Assembly: GCA_016765495.1 (NCBI GenBank)
Contig: JAESPV010000021.1
Span: 59,395-123,394, forward strand
Direction of reading: 5' to 3'
DNA from: Desulfocapsa sp.
GTDB taxonomy: Bacteria; Desulfobacterota; Desulfobulbia; Desulfobulbales; Desulfocapsaceae
Length of the DNA: 64,000 bases
Part shown: positions 35,012 through 47,108 of the stretch, one piece after another
Position numbering within the stretch: position 1 is the stretch's first letter
Layout of the letters: each line of letters opens with the position of its first letter
Made by a program: the position numbers and the translations under genes
The notes under the pieces: generated by a model
Told to the model about the DNA's origin: nothing
What the model saw: only the letters and a program-made list of their open reading frames with translations
Databases searched by the model: none

Positions 35012-36535
35012 ATGCAAATCAAAGCCGAAGAAATCAGTCAGATTATAAAAGATCAGATTGGTGAGTACGAAACCAGTATTGACCTGAATGAGACCGGTAC
35101 CGTCATCTCCGTTGGTGATGGTATTGCACGTGTCTACGGAGTGAAGAATTGTATGGCCATGGAGCTTCTTGAGTTCCCCGGCGGTATTATGGGACTTGCA
35201 CTTAACCTTGAGGAAGACAACGTTGGTTGTGCTGTTCTTGGTTCAGTCACAGGTATTAAAGAAGGCGATATTGTAAAACGTACCGGAAAAATTGCTGAAG
35301 TTCCTGTCGGACCTGAGATGGAAGGCCGTGTTGTTGATGGTATCGGTTTCCCGATAGATGGACAGGGTGATATTAATGCTGCTCTTTCTTCTAAAATTGA
35401 GGTTCTGGCTCCTGGTGTTGTCGCACGTAAGAGTGTTCATGAACCATGTTACACTGGTGCAAAAGCCGTTGATGCCATGACCCCTGTTGGGCGCGGTCAG
35501 CGTGAGCTTGTAATTGGTGATCGGCAGATTGGTAAAACTGCTCTTTGTGTTGATGCAATCATCGCTCAGAAAGATACCGATGTGCATTGTATCTACGTAG
35601 CTGTTGGTCAAAAAAAGTCAACTGTTGCTCTCGTTGTTGAAGCACTGAGGAAACATGGCGCAATGAGCTACACAACAGTCGTTGCAGCCTGTGCATCTGA
35701 TCCAGCGCCCATGCAGTACATTGCACCATTTGCAGGGACTTCCATGGGTGAGTATTTCCGTGACAACGGCCAGCATGCTCTCATCGTGTATGATGATCTT
35801 TCAAAACAGGCTGTTGCTTATCGTGAGCTTTCTTTGCTTCTTCGTCGTCCACCTGGACGTGAAGCATATCCCGGTGATATTTTCTTTAATCATGCCCGTC
35901 TTCTTGAGCGCTCTGCCAAGGTAAATGATGAGCTTGGTGCTGGCTCTCTTACTGCACTTCCTATCATTGAGACTCAGGCTGGTGATGTTTCCGCTTTTAT
36001 TCCTACAAACGTTATCTCAATTACCGATGGTCAGGTTTACCTTGAACCAAACCTGTTCTTCTCCGGTGTTCGTCCTGCCATTAATGTTGGTCTGTCAGTA
36101 TCCCGAGTTGGTGGTGCTGCTCAGGTTAAAGCTATGAAGCAGGTTGCCGGTACTCTTCGTCTGGATCTTGCCCAGTTTCGTGAATTGGCTGCATTTGCTG
36201 CATTTGGCTCCGACCTTGATGCTGCAACTCAGGCACAGCTTACCCGTGGTGAACGTCTGGTTGAAATCCTTAAACAGCCACAGTATGCTCCTCTCTCAAT
36301 GGAGAAGCAGGTAACTATTCTCTACGCTGGCGCTAACGGGTATCTTGACAGTCTTCCAGTCGATACCATGAGAGACTACGAAGACGAGATGCACAGCTAT
36401 ATTGAATCAAATGATCCCTCTATCTTCGCTGATCTCAAAGAGCAGGAAGAGTTCACCGATGCCATTAAAGAAAAACTGAACAAAGCACTTGATGCTTTCG
36501 GTGAGACTTTTAAGGCAACCAAGGGTCTCAATTAA
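35012..36535 (+). CDS. atpA: ATP synthase F1 subunit alpha
   Basis: The 507-residue non-catalytic nucleotide-binding subunit of F1. The P-loop [15 protein letters not shown] and the signature [15 protein letters not shown] are intact, with the visible arginine in SVSRVGG as the arginine finger. The protein starts 2 bases after atpH. Length and order are standard. Confidence 0.97.
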   Translation: MQIKAEEISQIIKDQIGEYETSIDLNETGTVISVGDGIARVYGVKNCMAMELLEFPGGIMGLALNLEEDNVGCAVLGSVTGIKEGDIVKRTGKIAEVPVGPEMEGRVVDGIGFPIDGQGDINAALSSKIEVLAPGVVARKSVHEPCYTGAKAVDAMTPVGRGQRELVIGDRQIGKTALCVDAIIAQKDTDVHCIYVAVGQKKSTVALVVEALRKHGAMSYTTVVAACASDPAPMQYIAPFAGTSMGEYFRDNGQHALIVYDDLSKQAVAYRELSLLLRRPPGREAYPGDIFFNHARLLERSAKVNDELGAGSLTALPIIETQAGDVSAFIPTNVISITDGQVYLEPNLFFSGVRPAINVGLSVSRVGGAAQVKAMKQVAGTLRLDLAQFRELAAFAAFGSDLDAATQAQLTRGERLVEILKQPQYAPLSMEKQVTILYAGANGYLDSLPVDTMRDYEDEMHSYIESNDPSIFADLKEQEEFTDAIKEKLNKALDAFGETFKATKGLN

Positions 36536-36551
36536 TTAAGGGAGACCTGAT

Positions 36552-37430
36552 ATGCCAAGTTTAAAAGACGTTCAAGATAAAATAGTAGGTGTCAAGAAGA
36601 CATCACAGATCACATCGGCCATGAACCTGGTCGCCTCGGCAAAGCTTCGTGGCGCTCAGGAGAAAATGGAACACTTTGTGCCTTATGCAAATAAGTTTAA
36701 TGAAACCATGTCGACTCTTTCGAGTGGTGGTAACACTGATCGATTTCCCCTTATGGAAGTAAGGGATGTGAAGAACGTTGAATTAGTTGTTGTGACTTCC
36801 GACAGGGGACTTTGTGGATCATTCAACTCAAACATCATTAAACTTGCTACGAAGAAATTGCGCGAGTATGAAGCCGAAGGGAAGAATGTCACCATTGTTT
36901 GTGTTGGGAAAAAAGCAAACCAGATCCTGAAAAAAACCGGTAAGGTTCGTGCACAGTATATTGACATCATGTCTGATTTTCAGATGTTCAATGCAAGAGA
37001 AATTGCCCAGGATGTTGCAACTAATTTTACCAATGGCAGTACTGATAAGGTAGAGGTTCTTTACGGTCATTTTAAGTCGGTTGCCGTGCAGAGACCAGTT
37101 GCTCAAGATTTGCTTCCAATTACTCCACTGGAGAGTGGTGATGACAAGGAAGCAGAAACTGAGGTCGTTGGTGAGTACATCTATGAACCTTCGACAGAAG
37201 AAATCATGGATGTGATGCAGCCTCTGTATCTGAATGTGATTATATATAACACCATGCTCCAGGTTGGTGCATCCGAGCACGCTGCTCGAATGACAGCCAT
37301 GGATAATGCAACTAACGCATGTAACGATATTGTTACAGACCTGACCCTTGTTTACAACAAGGCAAGACAAGCAGCAGTTACCGGTGAACTGATGGATATC
37401 GTTGGTGGGGCCGAGGCCCTTAAGGGATAA
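36552..37430 (+). CDS. atpG: ATP synthase F1 subunit gamma
   Basis: The 292-residue rotor subunit. N-terminal helix PSLKDVQDKIVGVKKTSQITSAMNLVASAKL and C-terminal helix SEHAARMTAMDNATNACNDIVTDLTLVYNKARQAAVTGEL form the central coiled coil. The length is normal. Confidence 0.96.
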   Translation: MPSLKDVQDKIVGVKKTSQITSAMNLVASAKLRGAQEKMEHFVPYANKFNETMSTLSSGGNTDRFPLMEVRDVKNVELVVVTSDRGLCGSFNSNIIKLATKKLREYEAEGKNVTIVCVGKKANQILKKTGKVRAQYIDIMSDFQMFNAREIAQDVATNFTNGSTDKVEVLYGHFKSVAVQRPVAQDLLPITPLESGDDKEAETEVVGEYIYEPSTEEIMDVMQPLYLNVIIYNTMLQVGASEHAARMTAMDNATNACNDIVTDLTLVYNKARQAAVTGELMDIVGGAEALKG

Positions 37431-37458
37431 CAACCATACGCAAATTTTCTTTTTTTAA

Positions 37459-38898
<1,440 letters not shown>

Positions 38899-38927
38899 GC
38901 TAACTGACAAGCACACGAGGATATACA

Positions 38928-39341
38928 ATGGCACAACAAATACATTTAGAAGTAGTAACTCCTGCTGGAGCTGTGGTTAGCGAGGATGTTGATATCGTTA
39001 ATGCACCCGGTTATGGTGGTGACTTTGGTGTGTTGGCCAATCATGCTCCTTTCCTCTCTACTCTAAAAATCGGACTCCTGACCTACGAGAAAGGAAAAGA
39101 CAGGAAAAGTTTAATGATTAGTGGAGGCTTCGCTGAAGTGTCCAATAATAAAATTACCTTTCTTGTTGAAAGTGCCGAAGTTGGTAGTGAGATTGATGTG
39201 GATCGAGCTATGAAGGCTAAAGAGCGGGCAGAAAAACGCTTGGCTCAAGCCGCTGCACAAAATGATAATTTTAATCAGGTACGAGCAGAAGTTGCTCTGC
39301 AACGCGCACTGGCAAGACTCAAAGCATCTAAGGTTGCTTGA
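38928..39341 (+). CDS. atpC: ATP synthase F1 subunit epsilon
   Basis: A 137-residue epsilon subunit with the N-terminal beta-sandwich ([40 protein letters not shown]) and the C-terminal helical pair ([20 protein letters not shown]...[13 protein letters not shown]) that can inhibit ATP hydrolysis. It is the last gene of the operon and is followed by a clear terminator. Confidence 0.95.
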   Translation: MAQQIHLEVVTPAGAVVSEDVDIVNAPGYGGDFGVLANHAPFLSTLKIGLLTYEKGKDRKSLMISGGFAEVSNNKITFLVESAEVGSEIDVDRAMKAKERAEKRLAQAAAQNDNFNQVRAEVALQRALARLKASKVA

Positions 39342-39366
39342 ATTAAGTAACCGATTATTGTACTTT

Positions 39367-39398
39367 AAGGTCGTCCTTTTGGACGGCCTTTTTTTTTA
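39367..39398 (+). terminator. Terminator of the atp operon
   Basis: Stem AAGGTCGTCC/GGACGGCCTT (one G-T pair) with a TTTT loop and a run of T residues. It starts 25 bases after the atpC stop. Confidence 0.9.
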
Positions 39399-39452
39399 CC
39401 TTTTCATATCAGTATATTTGATATTAATAATCTGTATTTTTGAGGAGTATAT

Positions 39453-40874
39453 ATGAAAGCAAAGGAACGTATGGGAATTGCACGGCAGATGCCTGTGGAA
39501 TTGACTCCGGCAGAGCGTGTTCAGAACTTTGATGAAATCGTATCTGGATATAATGAATTCACTGCGATTTTAGAAGCAGAACGATGTCTTCAGTGTAAGA
39601 AACCAACCTGTATTGTTGGTTGTCCTATTCATAATAATATCCCGGCTTTTATAGTATTACTTCGTGAGAAGAAGTTTGAGGAAGCATACTGGAAAATCCG
39701 TGAGACATCTTCCATGCCTGCTATTTGTTCCCGTGTTTGTCCACATGAATTCCAATGTGAGGGGGCTTGTGTTCGTGGTAAGAGAAAAGGGCAGTCAGTT
39801 GCCATCGGTATGCTTGAACGGTTTATAGTTGATTGGATGGTTGAAAATAAACGGCCATTGCATAATCAATGCCCAATCCCAGGGAAGAAAAAAGTTGCAG
39901 TTATCGGCTCAGGGCCGGCTGGTATGACCGTAGCCTATTGGCTTGCTCACAAAGGAATTCCCTGCACAATATTTGAATCTTTACCTGTTTATGGTGGTAT
40001 GCTTACTGTCGGCATTCCTTCCTTTCGGCTCCCTAGAGATATTATTAATGCTGAATTTGACGCCCTGAAAAGTTGCGGCGTAACTCTTGAGCATGGCGTT
40101 GTAATCGGCAAAGATAAGACCATAGCTGATCTCAGAGCAGAAGGATTCGATGCTATTTTTAACGGTGTTGGAGCACATGCCAGTAGAAAACTTGGCCTTG
40201 ACAATGAAGAGAATACAGAAGGCGTTTTACATGGGGTGGATTATTTAAGAAGAATTAACCTTGGTGAGGATCTTGATATTGGCAAAAAAGTTGTTGTTGT
40301 AGGTGGTGGCAATGTTGCTATTGATGTTGCAAGAACCGCACTTCGACATAGCTCAAAGGATGTTTTTATCCTCTATCGCAGGAGTCGTGAGGAGATGCCG
40401 GCCTCTGTAGCCGAAATTCATCATCTTGAAGAGGAAGGTGTTCGTATAGAATTTCTTGCTGCTCCCATCAAAATTCATTCAGAGAACGGCAAGCTAACTA
40501 AAGTTGAGTGTGTCAGGATGGAGCTTGGTGAGCCTGATGACTCCGGTCGTCGCCGTCCCGTAGTCCAGGAAGGTTCAAACTTTATGATAGAGGCCGATTC
40601 AATTGTTCCTGCGATCAGTCAAAACGTTGACCATACAGTTGATAAAGGACAGGAAATTGATCTGATGTCCTGGGGAACCTATCATACTGACCCGCAAACG
40701 CTTCAGACCTCTATCGAATATATATTTGCTGGTGGCGATAATGTTCTTGGGCCTCAGACTGCTGCCAAAGCGGTTTATCAGGGAAAGGTTGCGGCTGAAT
40801 CCATTGAACGATATATCAATGGACAAGACCTGAAGAAAGATAGAGAGTTCTTGTGCGATCAAATTGACTGGTAA
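39453..40874 (+). CDS. gltA: NADPH-dependent glutamate synthase small subunit/GltA-like flavoprotein
   Basis: A 473-residue flavoprotein of the GltD family. Two N-terminal Fe-S ligand groups are present (CLQCKKPTCIVGCPIHNNIP and CSRVCPHEFQCEGACVRG). The FAD fold VAVIGSGPAGMTVAYWLAHKG lies near residue 150, and a second dinucleotide site VVVVGGGNVAIDVARTALRH near residue 285 binds NADPH. The C-terminal GGDNVLGPQTAAKAVYQGK is typical. No large GltB-type subunit is adjacent. Homologues of this length act alone as homotetrameric GltA or as the NfnB-like partner in electron bifurcation. It is monocistronic. Confidence 0.87.
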   Translation: MKAKERMGIARQMPVELTPAERVQNFDEIVSGYNEFTAILEAERCLQCKKPTCIVGCPIHNNIPAFIVLLREKKFEEAYWKIRETSSMPAICSRVCPHEFQCEGACVRGKRKGQSVAIGMLERFIVDWMVENKRPLHNQCPIPGKKKVAVIGSGPAGMTVAYWLAHKGIPCTIFESLPVYGGMLTVGIPSFRLPRDIINAEFDALKSCGVTLEHGVVIGKDKTIADLRAEGFDAIFNGVGAHASRKLGLDNEENTEGVLHGVDYLRRINLGEDLDIGKKVVVVGGGNVAIDVARTALRHSSKDVFILYRRSREEMPASVAEIHHLEEEGVRIEFLAAPIKIHSENGKLTKVECVRMELGEPDDSGRRRPVVQEGSNFMIEADSIVPAISQNVDHTVDKGQEIDLMSWGTYHTDPQTLQTSIEYIFAGGDNVLGPQTAAKAVYQGKVAAESIERYINGQDLKKDREFLCDQIDW

Positions 40875-40879
40875 ACTGT

Positions 40880-40910
40880 CAATGATTCAAGGTACGACCT
40901 TGAATCATTG
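40880..40910. terminator. Hairpin between gltA and amiC
   Basis: A perfect 14-bp stem (CAATGATTCAAGGT and its complement) with an ACG loop separates two convergent genes. T-rich sequence follows about 10 bases later on the plus side. It is a probable terminator, although the T-run is not directly adjacent. Confidence 0.65.
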
Positions 40911-40913
40911 CAT

Positions 40914-42812
40914 TTACAGGTTCTTTTTTGTTGCTGATTGCAGGCTTGCCGTGGTGGAATGGATATAGTTTTTGACACCTTTGACGATATTGCTGGTAAT
41001 AGTATCCAGAAATACATCCGATTTTAGATTGGCGGAGTCCTTTGGGTTTGTGATAAAGGCAAGTTCCAGCAGTATTGCAGGCATCTCAGCACCAATGAGC
41101 ACATAAAAAGGAGCTTGTTTAACACCAAGATTTTTAAAATTATTCGGTTGTATCCCCTCAATACTTTTGTAGAGTGAATTATGAACAAATCCTGCGAGTC
41201 TTGCTGACTCATTGATTTTAGAGTTTTTCATAATGTCAGAGAGAATACCCTGAAGTTCACTCATCTGATGAGTTGAGGTTGCGTTCTCGAATGCTGCAAC
41301 ACGCATGGCCTCAGCGTCAGTTGATAAATTGAGATAGTAGGTTTCAAGGCCGTGAACTTTTGGTGATGGGTGAGCATTTATATGGATGGAGATAAACAAA
41401 TCTGCTTCACTGGCATTTGCTATGGCTGTACGTTCTTCAAGGGGGATGAATATATCTGACTCGCGTGTGAGAATGACTTCTGCGCCTGTCTGCTCCTCAA
41501 GTATGGGAGCGAGCTTTTTAGCAATCTTCAGGACAATATCTTTTTCCTTCAGGCCAAAAGCAGATGCCCCCGGGTCTTTGCCGCCATGTCCTGGATCAAT
41601 AACTATCTTTCTGACTCCAAGTCCAAGCTGTTGCGCAAGTGAAAGAGGTTTACCAGTGATAAGTTCTTCGGTTATTCTAGAGCTGGGGGGGCTCTTCGTA
41701 GACTGTTGACTATTTGCTATAGTTTTCTTGAAATCTTCAAGGACAATTATCGTTTCCATCAAATCGGGTGTAGCGGGTGCATCAGACACAAGGTTTTCAT
41801 CGGAAGTCGGCCTGTTTTTTTGAACAGGTGAATTGATATGAACAGGTGGTTCAGGGATTGATTTTCCAGGCTTTTTGGAAGCAACTTTACTTTCACCACG
41901 GACATCAATTATCACTCTAAAAGGATCCGGAAGGCTAAAAATTTTATAATCTGATATGCTCTCAATATCGAGTACCATCCGAACAACCTCTGGAGTGAAT
42001 TGTGCTGTTCGTATTTGTTTGAGTAAGCCATCATTGATTGGTACTGGTGATTGATATTTAGGATCAATATAGGATTCCTGAAAATCGATATAGAGTCTTC
42101 TCGGTTTATCGTTGATTTTTTCAAGAAGTCGTTCTCTGTAACGGACAGATCTTGAGGTTTTAATAACCACTCGGGAATAGTTGTCGGATGACCAGTATTT
42201 TACAGGAAGAACATTTGTGAGGTTCTTTAGATATGTACGCTTGAACATACCCCCGGGAAGTGGGATTTCATTTTCTTTAGAGAGGGTTTTGAGTTTATTC
42301 GAGGCCAAGGCATACATGTCACCATTTCTGTATTCTGCAATAACACGGCTATAACTGGTTGCAGCCTTTTGAGGATTGTTTTTTCTCTGCAGATAGAGAT
42401 TGCCGACAGTGTAGAGCGCATCATCAGCGAGGTTGTTTTCTGGAAAAAGATCTGAAACATCACGGTAGTAAGATATAGATTCATCGAGATCTATATCCTG
42501 TTTGAAACGTTTGTGCATTTTTGCGTACATGCGACCAAGCATATAGAGGCTTGGTGCGGCAAAATCTGATTTCGGGCCGGAGAGGTAAATCTTTCTAAAT
42601 GTGCGGACTCCATTGAGCCAGTTGTCTCTTAATTTCCCAAGCGTATTATTGGTGTGGAGTTCATTATAATACAATTTTGCCTGTTGATATTGTTGTTCAA
42701 GGCTTACAAAATCAGCCGGAGCATTTTCAGCTTCAGCAGCAGGACAGAAATCGGCGCTAAAGGGAGCAATAAGTAGCAGAAGAAGAATAAATACAGGAAA
42801 AGATCGTACCAT
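40914..42812 (-). CDS. amiC: N-acetylmuramoyl-L-alanine amidase, AmiC type with TPR and AMIN domains
   Basis: A 632-residue exported amidase that cleaves septal peptidoglycan. It has a signal peptide (SFPVFILLLLLIAPFSADFCPA), a TPR-like region (about residues 40-175), an AMIN domain (about 190-310, with RYRERLLEKINDKPRRLYIDF), a low-complexity linker, and a C-terminal Amidase_3 domain from about residue 398. The zinc site begins KIVIDPGHGGKDPGA, and the glutamate region is PAILLELAFITN. The extra TPR region is common in deltaproteobacterial versions. It lies convergent to gltA. Confidence 0.9.
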   Translation of the reverse strand: MVRSFPVFILLLLLIAPFSADFCPAAEAENAPADFVSLEQQYQQAKLYYNELHTNNTLGKLRDNWLNGVRTFRKIYLSGPKSDFAAPSLYMLGRMYAKMHKRFKQDIDLDESISYYRDVSDLFPENNLADDALYTVGNLYLQRKNNPQKAATSYSRVIAEYRNGDMYALASNKLKTLSKENEIPLPGGMFKRTYLKNLTNVLPVKYWSSDNYSRVVIKTSRSVRYRERLLEKINDKPRRLYIDFQESYIDPKYQSPVPINDGLLKQIRTAQFTPEVVRMVLDIESISDYKIFSLPDPFRVIIDVRGESKVASKKPGKSIPEPPVHINSPVQKNRPTSDENLVSDAPATPDLMETIIVLEDFKKTIANSQQSTKSPPSSRITEELITGKPLSLAQQLGLGVRKIVIDPGHGGKDPGASAFGLKEKDIVLKIAKKLAPILEEQTGAEVILTRESDIFIPLEERTAIANASEADLFISIHINAHPSPKVHGLETYYLNLSTDAEAMRVAAFENATSTHQMSELQGILSDIMKNSKINESARLAGFVHNSLYKSIEGIQPNNFKNLGVKQAPFYVLIGAEMPAILLELAFITNPKDSANLKSDVFLDTITSNIVKGVKNYIHSTTASLQSATKKNL

Positions 42813-43118
42813 TACACCTTATTGGGAAGACCGTATCAGGAAGGGTTAATTTGGGTTTTCAGGTTTATTGTATAACCCAGTTGAGTTGGATGAGTGGTTG
42901 ATTTGGATTTCTTTTGACTCAGTGAACCATCTTCTTGCGGGGTGAAAAAACAAGAAAAGAGTCTGCAAGAAACTCTATATACCCATATTAACAATACCAC
43001 TTATGCAAGTATACCTAAAAGAACAAACGAAGGCAAAAGAAAATATACTTTCCAGGGTAGGGGAAGGTATTAGGTAGGGATACAGAAGCAACAACCGCTG
43101 ATAAATTCCTGTAGAGTT
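42813..43118. other. Intergenic region between mutS and amiC
   Basis: About 306 bases of AT-rich DNA with no convincing ORF. It should hold the mutS 3' end and the amiC promoter. No clear hairpin terminator or other structure was found. Confidence 0.5.
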
Positions 43119-45791
43119 CTATGAGTTCAGGATCTTCAACAGCTCGTAAACAGCATCCAATGCCTGACGAGGAGTCAGGTCGTCTGGATCCAGATTATTG
43201 AGGTATCCATGAACCGCATCAGTTTCAGGACGTGGGAAAAGTGACAATTGATTGGGGTGGGTTTTCCTGCGTGGTTTTTTGCTCTGTTTACTTTTGGCAA
43301 TGTTTGGGCTCCCATCCTGACTGAATTCTCCCTGTTCAATATTCTTTAGTATTTCTCCAGCACGCTGTACCACTCTCTCGGGGACACCGGCAAGTGCTGC
43401 CACCTGAATTCCGTAGGAGCGATTAGTGCCGCCCTTAACAAGCTTGTGAAGGAAAATGATAGTGTTGTTCCATTCACGAACTGCGATTGAATAGTTGCGT
43501 ACCCGGTCTTCGGTTCGGGCCAGATCTGTAAGTTCGTGATAATGGGTGGCAAAGAGGGTCTTAACCCCTTTGTTGTTCTTTTGCACAAGGTCTTCTGCCA
43601 CGGCCCATGCAATGGCCAGGCCATCAAAAGTGGAGGTGCCTCTGCCGATTTCATCAAGAATAACGAGACTTTTTTCAGTGGCATTGTTTAAGATGTTGGC
43701 CGTCTCGTTCATCTCCACCATAAAGGTAGACTGGCCTCGTCTGAGGTTGTCCATGGCTCCCACTCGAGTAAAAATTCGATCAACCACACCAATGGTCGAA
43801 GATTTTGCGGGAACAAAGGAGCCCATTTGAGCCATAAGAACAATAAGAGCTGTTTGGCGCAGGATAGTGGATTTTCCTGCCATGTTGGGGCCTGTTATGA
43901 TAAGTACTTCTTCTGTCTCCTGATTCAGGTGGACATCATTTGGCACAAATTTACCACTGGGCAGTGAACGTTCTATCACCGGATGCCTTCCTTCAACGAT
44001 ATTGATAATCTCCCCGTTATTCACAATCGGGTGGTGGTAACGATTAAGACTGGCAACTTCTGCGAGACAAACAAGGAAGTCTGTTTTGGCAAGGAGTCCG
44101 GCACTCTGCAATAACCGTGAACTCGCACTTGCAAGTTTTTTACGAATCACAAGGAATAACTGATATTCAAGTTCAAGGCGTCTATCCTGCGCACCTAACA
44201 CTTTTTGCTCAAACTCCTTGAGTTCCGGTGTTATAAATCGCTCTGCATTTACCAGAGTCTGTTTGCGGATATAGGTATCAGGAACATTTTCAGACTGAAG
44301 TTTGCTCACTTCAATGAAATATCCAAAAACTTTGTTAAAACCGACTTTCAACTTGGCAATACCTGTTGCTGCACGTTCCTGTGTCTCAAGATCTAGAATA
44401 AGTTGTTTACCGTGGCGCTGGATATGTACCAGCTCATCAAGCTCTTCGTTATACCCCTGTTTGATAAGCCTCCCCTCTCGAAGGGTGATTGGTGCTTCTT
44501 CGTTTATGGTCGTCTCTAGAAGCTGGTACAGATCAGCCAGGATATCAAGATTCCCTCCTATGTCTTGAATTTGCGCAGCATCACACTGAAGAAGAAGTTC
44601 CCTGATGGCAGGGAGTTTTGCAAGTGACTGCTTCAAGGCCAGCATATCCCGGCCATTCCCATTTCCGAGCACCATACGACTATTCAGACGTTCAATGTCG
44701 TAGATAGCGGTGAGTTGTTCACGAAAACTGCTTCTAATGGCAGGGTGAGTATGAAGAAACTGCACTGCATCAAGTCTTTCATTGATACGCTTAATGTCTT
44801 GAAGTGGGAAAAGAATCTCTTGTTTTAGCATTCTTGCACCCATCGGAGTACAGGTATGATCAAGTACAGAAAGGAGAGAACCTTCTCGTTGTGACCCAAT
44901 AATGGTTTGTGTCAATTCCAGGTTGCGGCGTGATGAATCGTCAATCTGGAGAATTTGTTTAAGGTCGATGGGGGTAAGTTTCTCAATATGATCAAGTTTG
45001 CTTTTTTGCGTATCAATAATATAGTCAAGAAGCACTCCGGCAGCAATGATCCCTTGTTTAAAGGTCTCGCAGCCAAATCCAGCAAGGCTGGTGACCTGGA
45101 AATGTTCAGTGAGCAGCTCTTCACAACTTGAGAAATGAAATTGACTGGATGGTCTTTTTGTTATGCACAGACCGGGAAGAAGGGTTTGGATTATATCCAC
45201 AAGGCCTGCAAGAGCTTCAGAGTCTTTTTCGTTTATCAGAAGTTCTGCAGGGGTCATACGGGTGAGTTGGTCAAGAATGATCTCAGCCTGTCCCTCATGG
45301 TCTATAAATTCTCCAAGCAGAAAGGAGCCGGTTGAAAGATCAAGAAAACTTATGCCATAGATTGTATCTCCGCCTTTTTCCTTACGGTTCAGCGCTGCCA
45401 CATAGAGATTGTCCTTGGCGTCGAGTAGCTGCGAGTCGTTGACCACACCGGGTGAGATAACGCGAACCACTTCACGACGTACTATTCCTTTAGCTTCACT
45501 CGGTGTTTCAGTTTGCTCACAAATAGCGACACGTTTTCCTGCTTTAACCAGTTTTGCAAGGTAGTTTGTGGCAGCATGATACGGTATTCCGCACATGGGA
45601 ACCTGATTGGCCGGGTTTTTTTTGTTACGGGCAGTGAGGGTAATGCCTAAAATTTTTGAAGCAGTGACTGCATCGTCAAAAAACATTTCGTAAAAATCAC
45701 CCATGCGATAAAAAAGAATACTATCCTGGTGCTGCTCTTTAATCTCAAGGTATTGCTGGAGCATGGGGGTGAGTTTTGTTGCTTTTGTCAT
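43119..45791 (-). CDS. mutS: DNA mismatch repair protein MutS
   Basis: An 890-residue mismatch sensor. The N-terminal mismatch-wedge motif is FYRMGDFYEMFFDDA, with the F-x-E reader in YEMFF near residue 37. The ATPase domain has the Walker A GPNMAGKSTILRQTA and Walker B LVILDEIGRGTSTFDG, followed by ATHYHELT. The C-terminal tail is charged and ends near the dimerisation segment. It is complete. No MutL is in the window. It lies 18 bases downstream of the HIT gene and is probably co-transcribed. Confidence 0.96.
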   Translation of the reverse strand: MTKATKLTPMLQQYLEIKEQHQDSILFYRMGDFYEMFFDDAVTASKILGITLTARNKKNPANQVPMCGIPYHAATNYLAKLVKAGKRVAICEQTETPSEAKGIVRREVVRVISPGVVNDSQLLDAKDNLYVAALNRKEKGGDTIYGISFLDLSTGSFLLGEFIDHEGQAEIILDQLTRMTPAELLINEKDSEALAGLVDIIQTLLPGLCITKRPSSQFHFSSCEELLTEHFQVTSLAGFGCETFKQGIIAAGVLLDYIIDTQKSKLDHIEKLTPIDLKQILQIDDSSRRNLELTQTIIGSQREGSLLSVLDHTCTPMGARMLKQEILFPLQDIKRINERLDAVQFLHTHPAIRSSFREQLTAIYDIERLNSRMVLGNGNGRDMLALKQSLAKLPAIRELLLQCDAAQIQDIGGNLDILADLYQLLETTINEEAPITLREGRLIKQGYNEELDELVHIQRHGKQLILDLETQERAATGIAKLKVGFNKVFGYFIEVSKLQSENVPDTYIRKQTLVNAERFITPELKEFEQKVLGAQDRRLELEYQLFLVIRKKLASASSRLLQSAGLLAKTDFLVCLAEVASLNRYHHPIVNNGEIINIVEGRHPVIERSLPSGKFVPNDVHLNQETEEVLIITGPNMAGKSTILRQTALIVLMAQMGSFVPAKSSTIGVVDRIFTRVGAMDNLRRGQSTFMVEMNETANILNNATEKSLVILDEIGRGTSTFDGLAIAWAVAEDLVQKNNKGVKTLFATHYHELTDLARTEDRVRNYSIAVREWNNTIIFLHKLVKGGTNRSYGIQVAALAGVPERVVQRAGEILKNIEQGEFSQDGSPNIAKSKQSKKPRRKTHPNQLSLFPRPETDAVHGYLNNLDPDDLTPRQALDAVYELLKILNS

Positions 45792-45809
45792 CGTAATATA
45801 TGTATCTGC

Positions 45810-46316
45810 TTAAATAGTATTGTTTTTCAGGAGTTTCTGGAAAGAAGGCAGCAGTTTATCAAAAGTGCTGAGGAGGTGCTCCGGTATTGAACGAACTTCC
45901 GCCAAGACAGTCATAAAGTTATGGTCATCTTCCCAGCGAGGTACAACGTGGAAGTGGAGATGGTCGGCGATTCCGGCTCCTGCCACCTTTCCAATGTTGC
46001 AGCCAATGTTAAATCCATCGGGATGCAAGTGCTCCTGCAGTATCTTTGTCGCTTTCGAAACCATACCCATGAGTAGTGTTTGCTCAGAAATTTCAAGCTC
46101 GGTAATACAAGCAATATGCCTGATTGGAGCAATCAGTAGATGGCCGTTGGTATAAGGGAATCTGTTTAAGAGAATCACACTGTCTGTGTCTCGATAGAGG
46201 AGTAACAGGTTCCGGTCAAACGACATGGATCCTGTGGGTTCAAAGAGGCAGCCTGCAACCTTCTCTGTTTTCCCTTCCACATGTTCCATGCGCCAGGGTG
46301 CCATTAGTGTTTTCAT
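45810..46316 (-). CDS. HIT-family hydrolase
   Basis: A 168-residue histidine-triad protein related to AP4A phosphorylases and nucleotide hydrolases. The catalytic triad is HLHFHVVPRW (HxHxH), preceded by the GFNIGCNIGKVAGAGIADHLH segment. The N-terminal part (MKTLMAPWRMEHVEG) is typical of the Fhit/Ap4A-type proteins of Desulfobacterota. It probably cleaves dinucleoside polyphosphates. It precedes mutS in the same direction. Confidence 0.88.
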   Translation of the reverse strand: MKTLMAPWRMEHVEGKTEKVAGCLFEPTGSMSFDRNLLLLYRDTDSVILLNRFPYTNGHLLIAPIRHIACITELEISEQTLLMGMVSKATKILQEHLHPDGFNIGCNIGKVAGAGIADHLHFHVVPRWEDDHNFMTVLAEVRSIPEHLLSTFDKLLPSFQKLLKNNTI

Positions 46317-46343
46317 ACAGCTTCTCCGGGTAGGGGCGGTACG

Positions 46344-46408
46344 CTAAATAACGTGAACATCTCGGAGTCTGCGTTTAGCGGCATTCGCAATATACGCAAC
46401 TTATTTAG
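46344..46408. repeat. Dispersed hairpin element, copy 2
   Basis: Inverted arms at 46344-46355 and 46397-46408 pair imperfectly. The left part (46346-46379) matches 10302-10335 at 28 of 34 positions. The right arm overlaps the stop codon of the phosphoesterase gene. Confidence 0.5.
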
Positions 46409-46937
46409 TTCCCGTCCCTAATTGATAAATGGATGCTTTCAGGCCATCGGGGGAGGTTGCGAGAATAGCATAGCTACCCTGCGCGCCATACCGGCCAGTG
46501 GTTGAAAAAGAACCGGGATTTATAAAAAGTATGTTGGCAATGCGATGATTCACTGCAATATGTGTATGACCGTACACAATACAATCCGCTGTTGGAAACA
46601 TTTCCCACATTCGTTCTTCAATATTGTGTCTTGCTCCTACTCCATGACAGAGACCAATGCTATATCCATCAATGGAAATGAGTTTATCATTCGGGAGGGC
46701 ATGGAATGAGGAGGCTCCGCACATATTTCCATGTACTGCATGGACGATCTTATCTTTAAAAATGCCTAAAATGGAAATATCTGTCAGATCACCGGCATGA
46801 AGGATAATTGAACAGTCTTTGAATGCATGGAGAACCTGCTCGGTATACCATTTGGACGGAGTGTTTATATGAGTGTCTGATAATATGCCTATTTGGGTCA
46901 CGGGAGTATAATCTCTTTTTATGTGCTGAATTGACAA
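46401..46937 (-). CDS. YfcE/MJ0936-type metallophosphoesterase
   Basis: A 178-residue calcineurin-like phosphodiesterase. The metal-binding motifs are complete: GILSDTHI, HAGDLTD, VHGNMCG and YGHTHIA with the final NPGSF. The type is the small YfcE group, with phosphodiesterase activity on model substrates and unknown in vivo substrates. It is a single gene; the dispersed hairpin lies at its 3' end. Confidence 0.88.
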   Translation of the reverse strand: MSIQHIKRDYTPVTQIGILSDTHINTPSKWYTEQVLHAFKDCSIILHAGDLTDISILGIFKDKIVHAVHGNMCGASSFHALPNDKLISIDGYSIGLCHGVGARHNIEERMWEMFPTADCIVYGHTHIAVNHRIANILFINPGSFSTTGRYGAQGSYAILATSPDGLKASIYQLGTGTK

Positions 46938-47108
46938 ATGTAGCCTAGTATAACTTGAAGGAGTATGCGAAGCACTTTATTTTTTTTCCTGGTAACGGGA
47001 TAAACGTATAGTGTGTTTTGTGATTTGTCCATCCCGATCAAAAAGAAACAAGCATAGGGGCAGGTTTGACCGATTTTCCTGAACGGGTAGGCGAAGACTT
47101 CGAAGCCT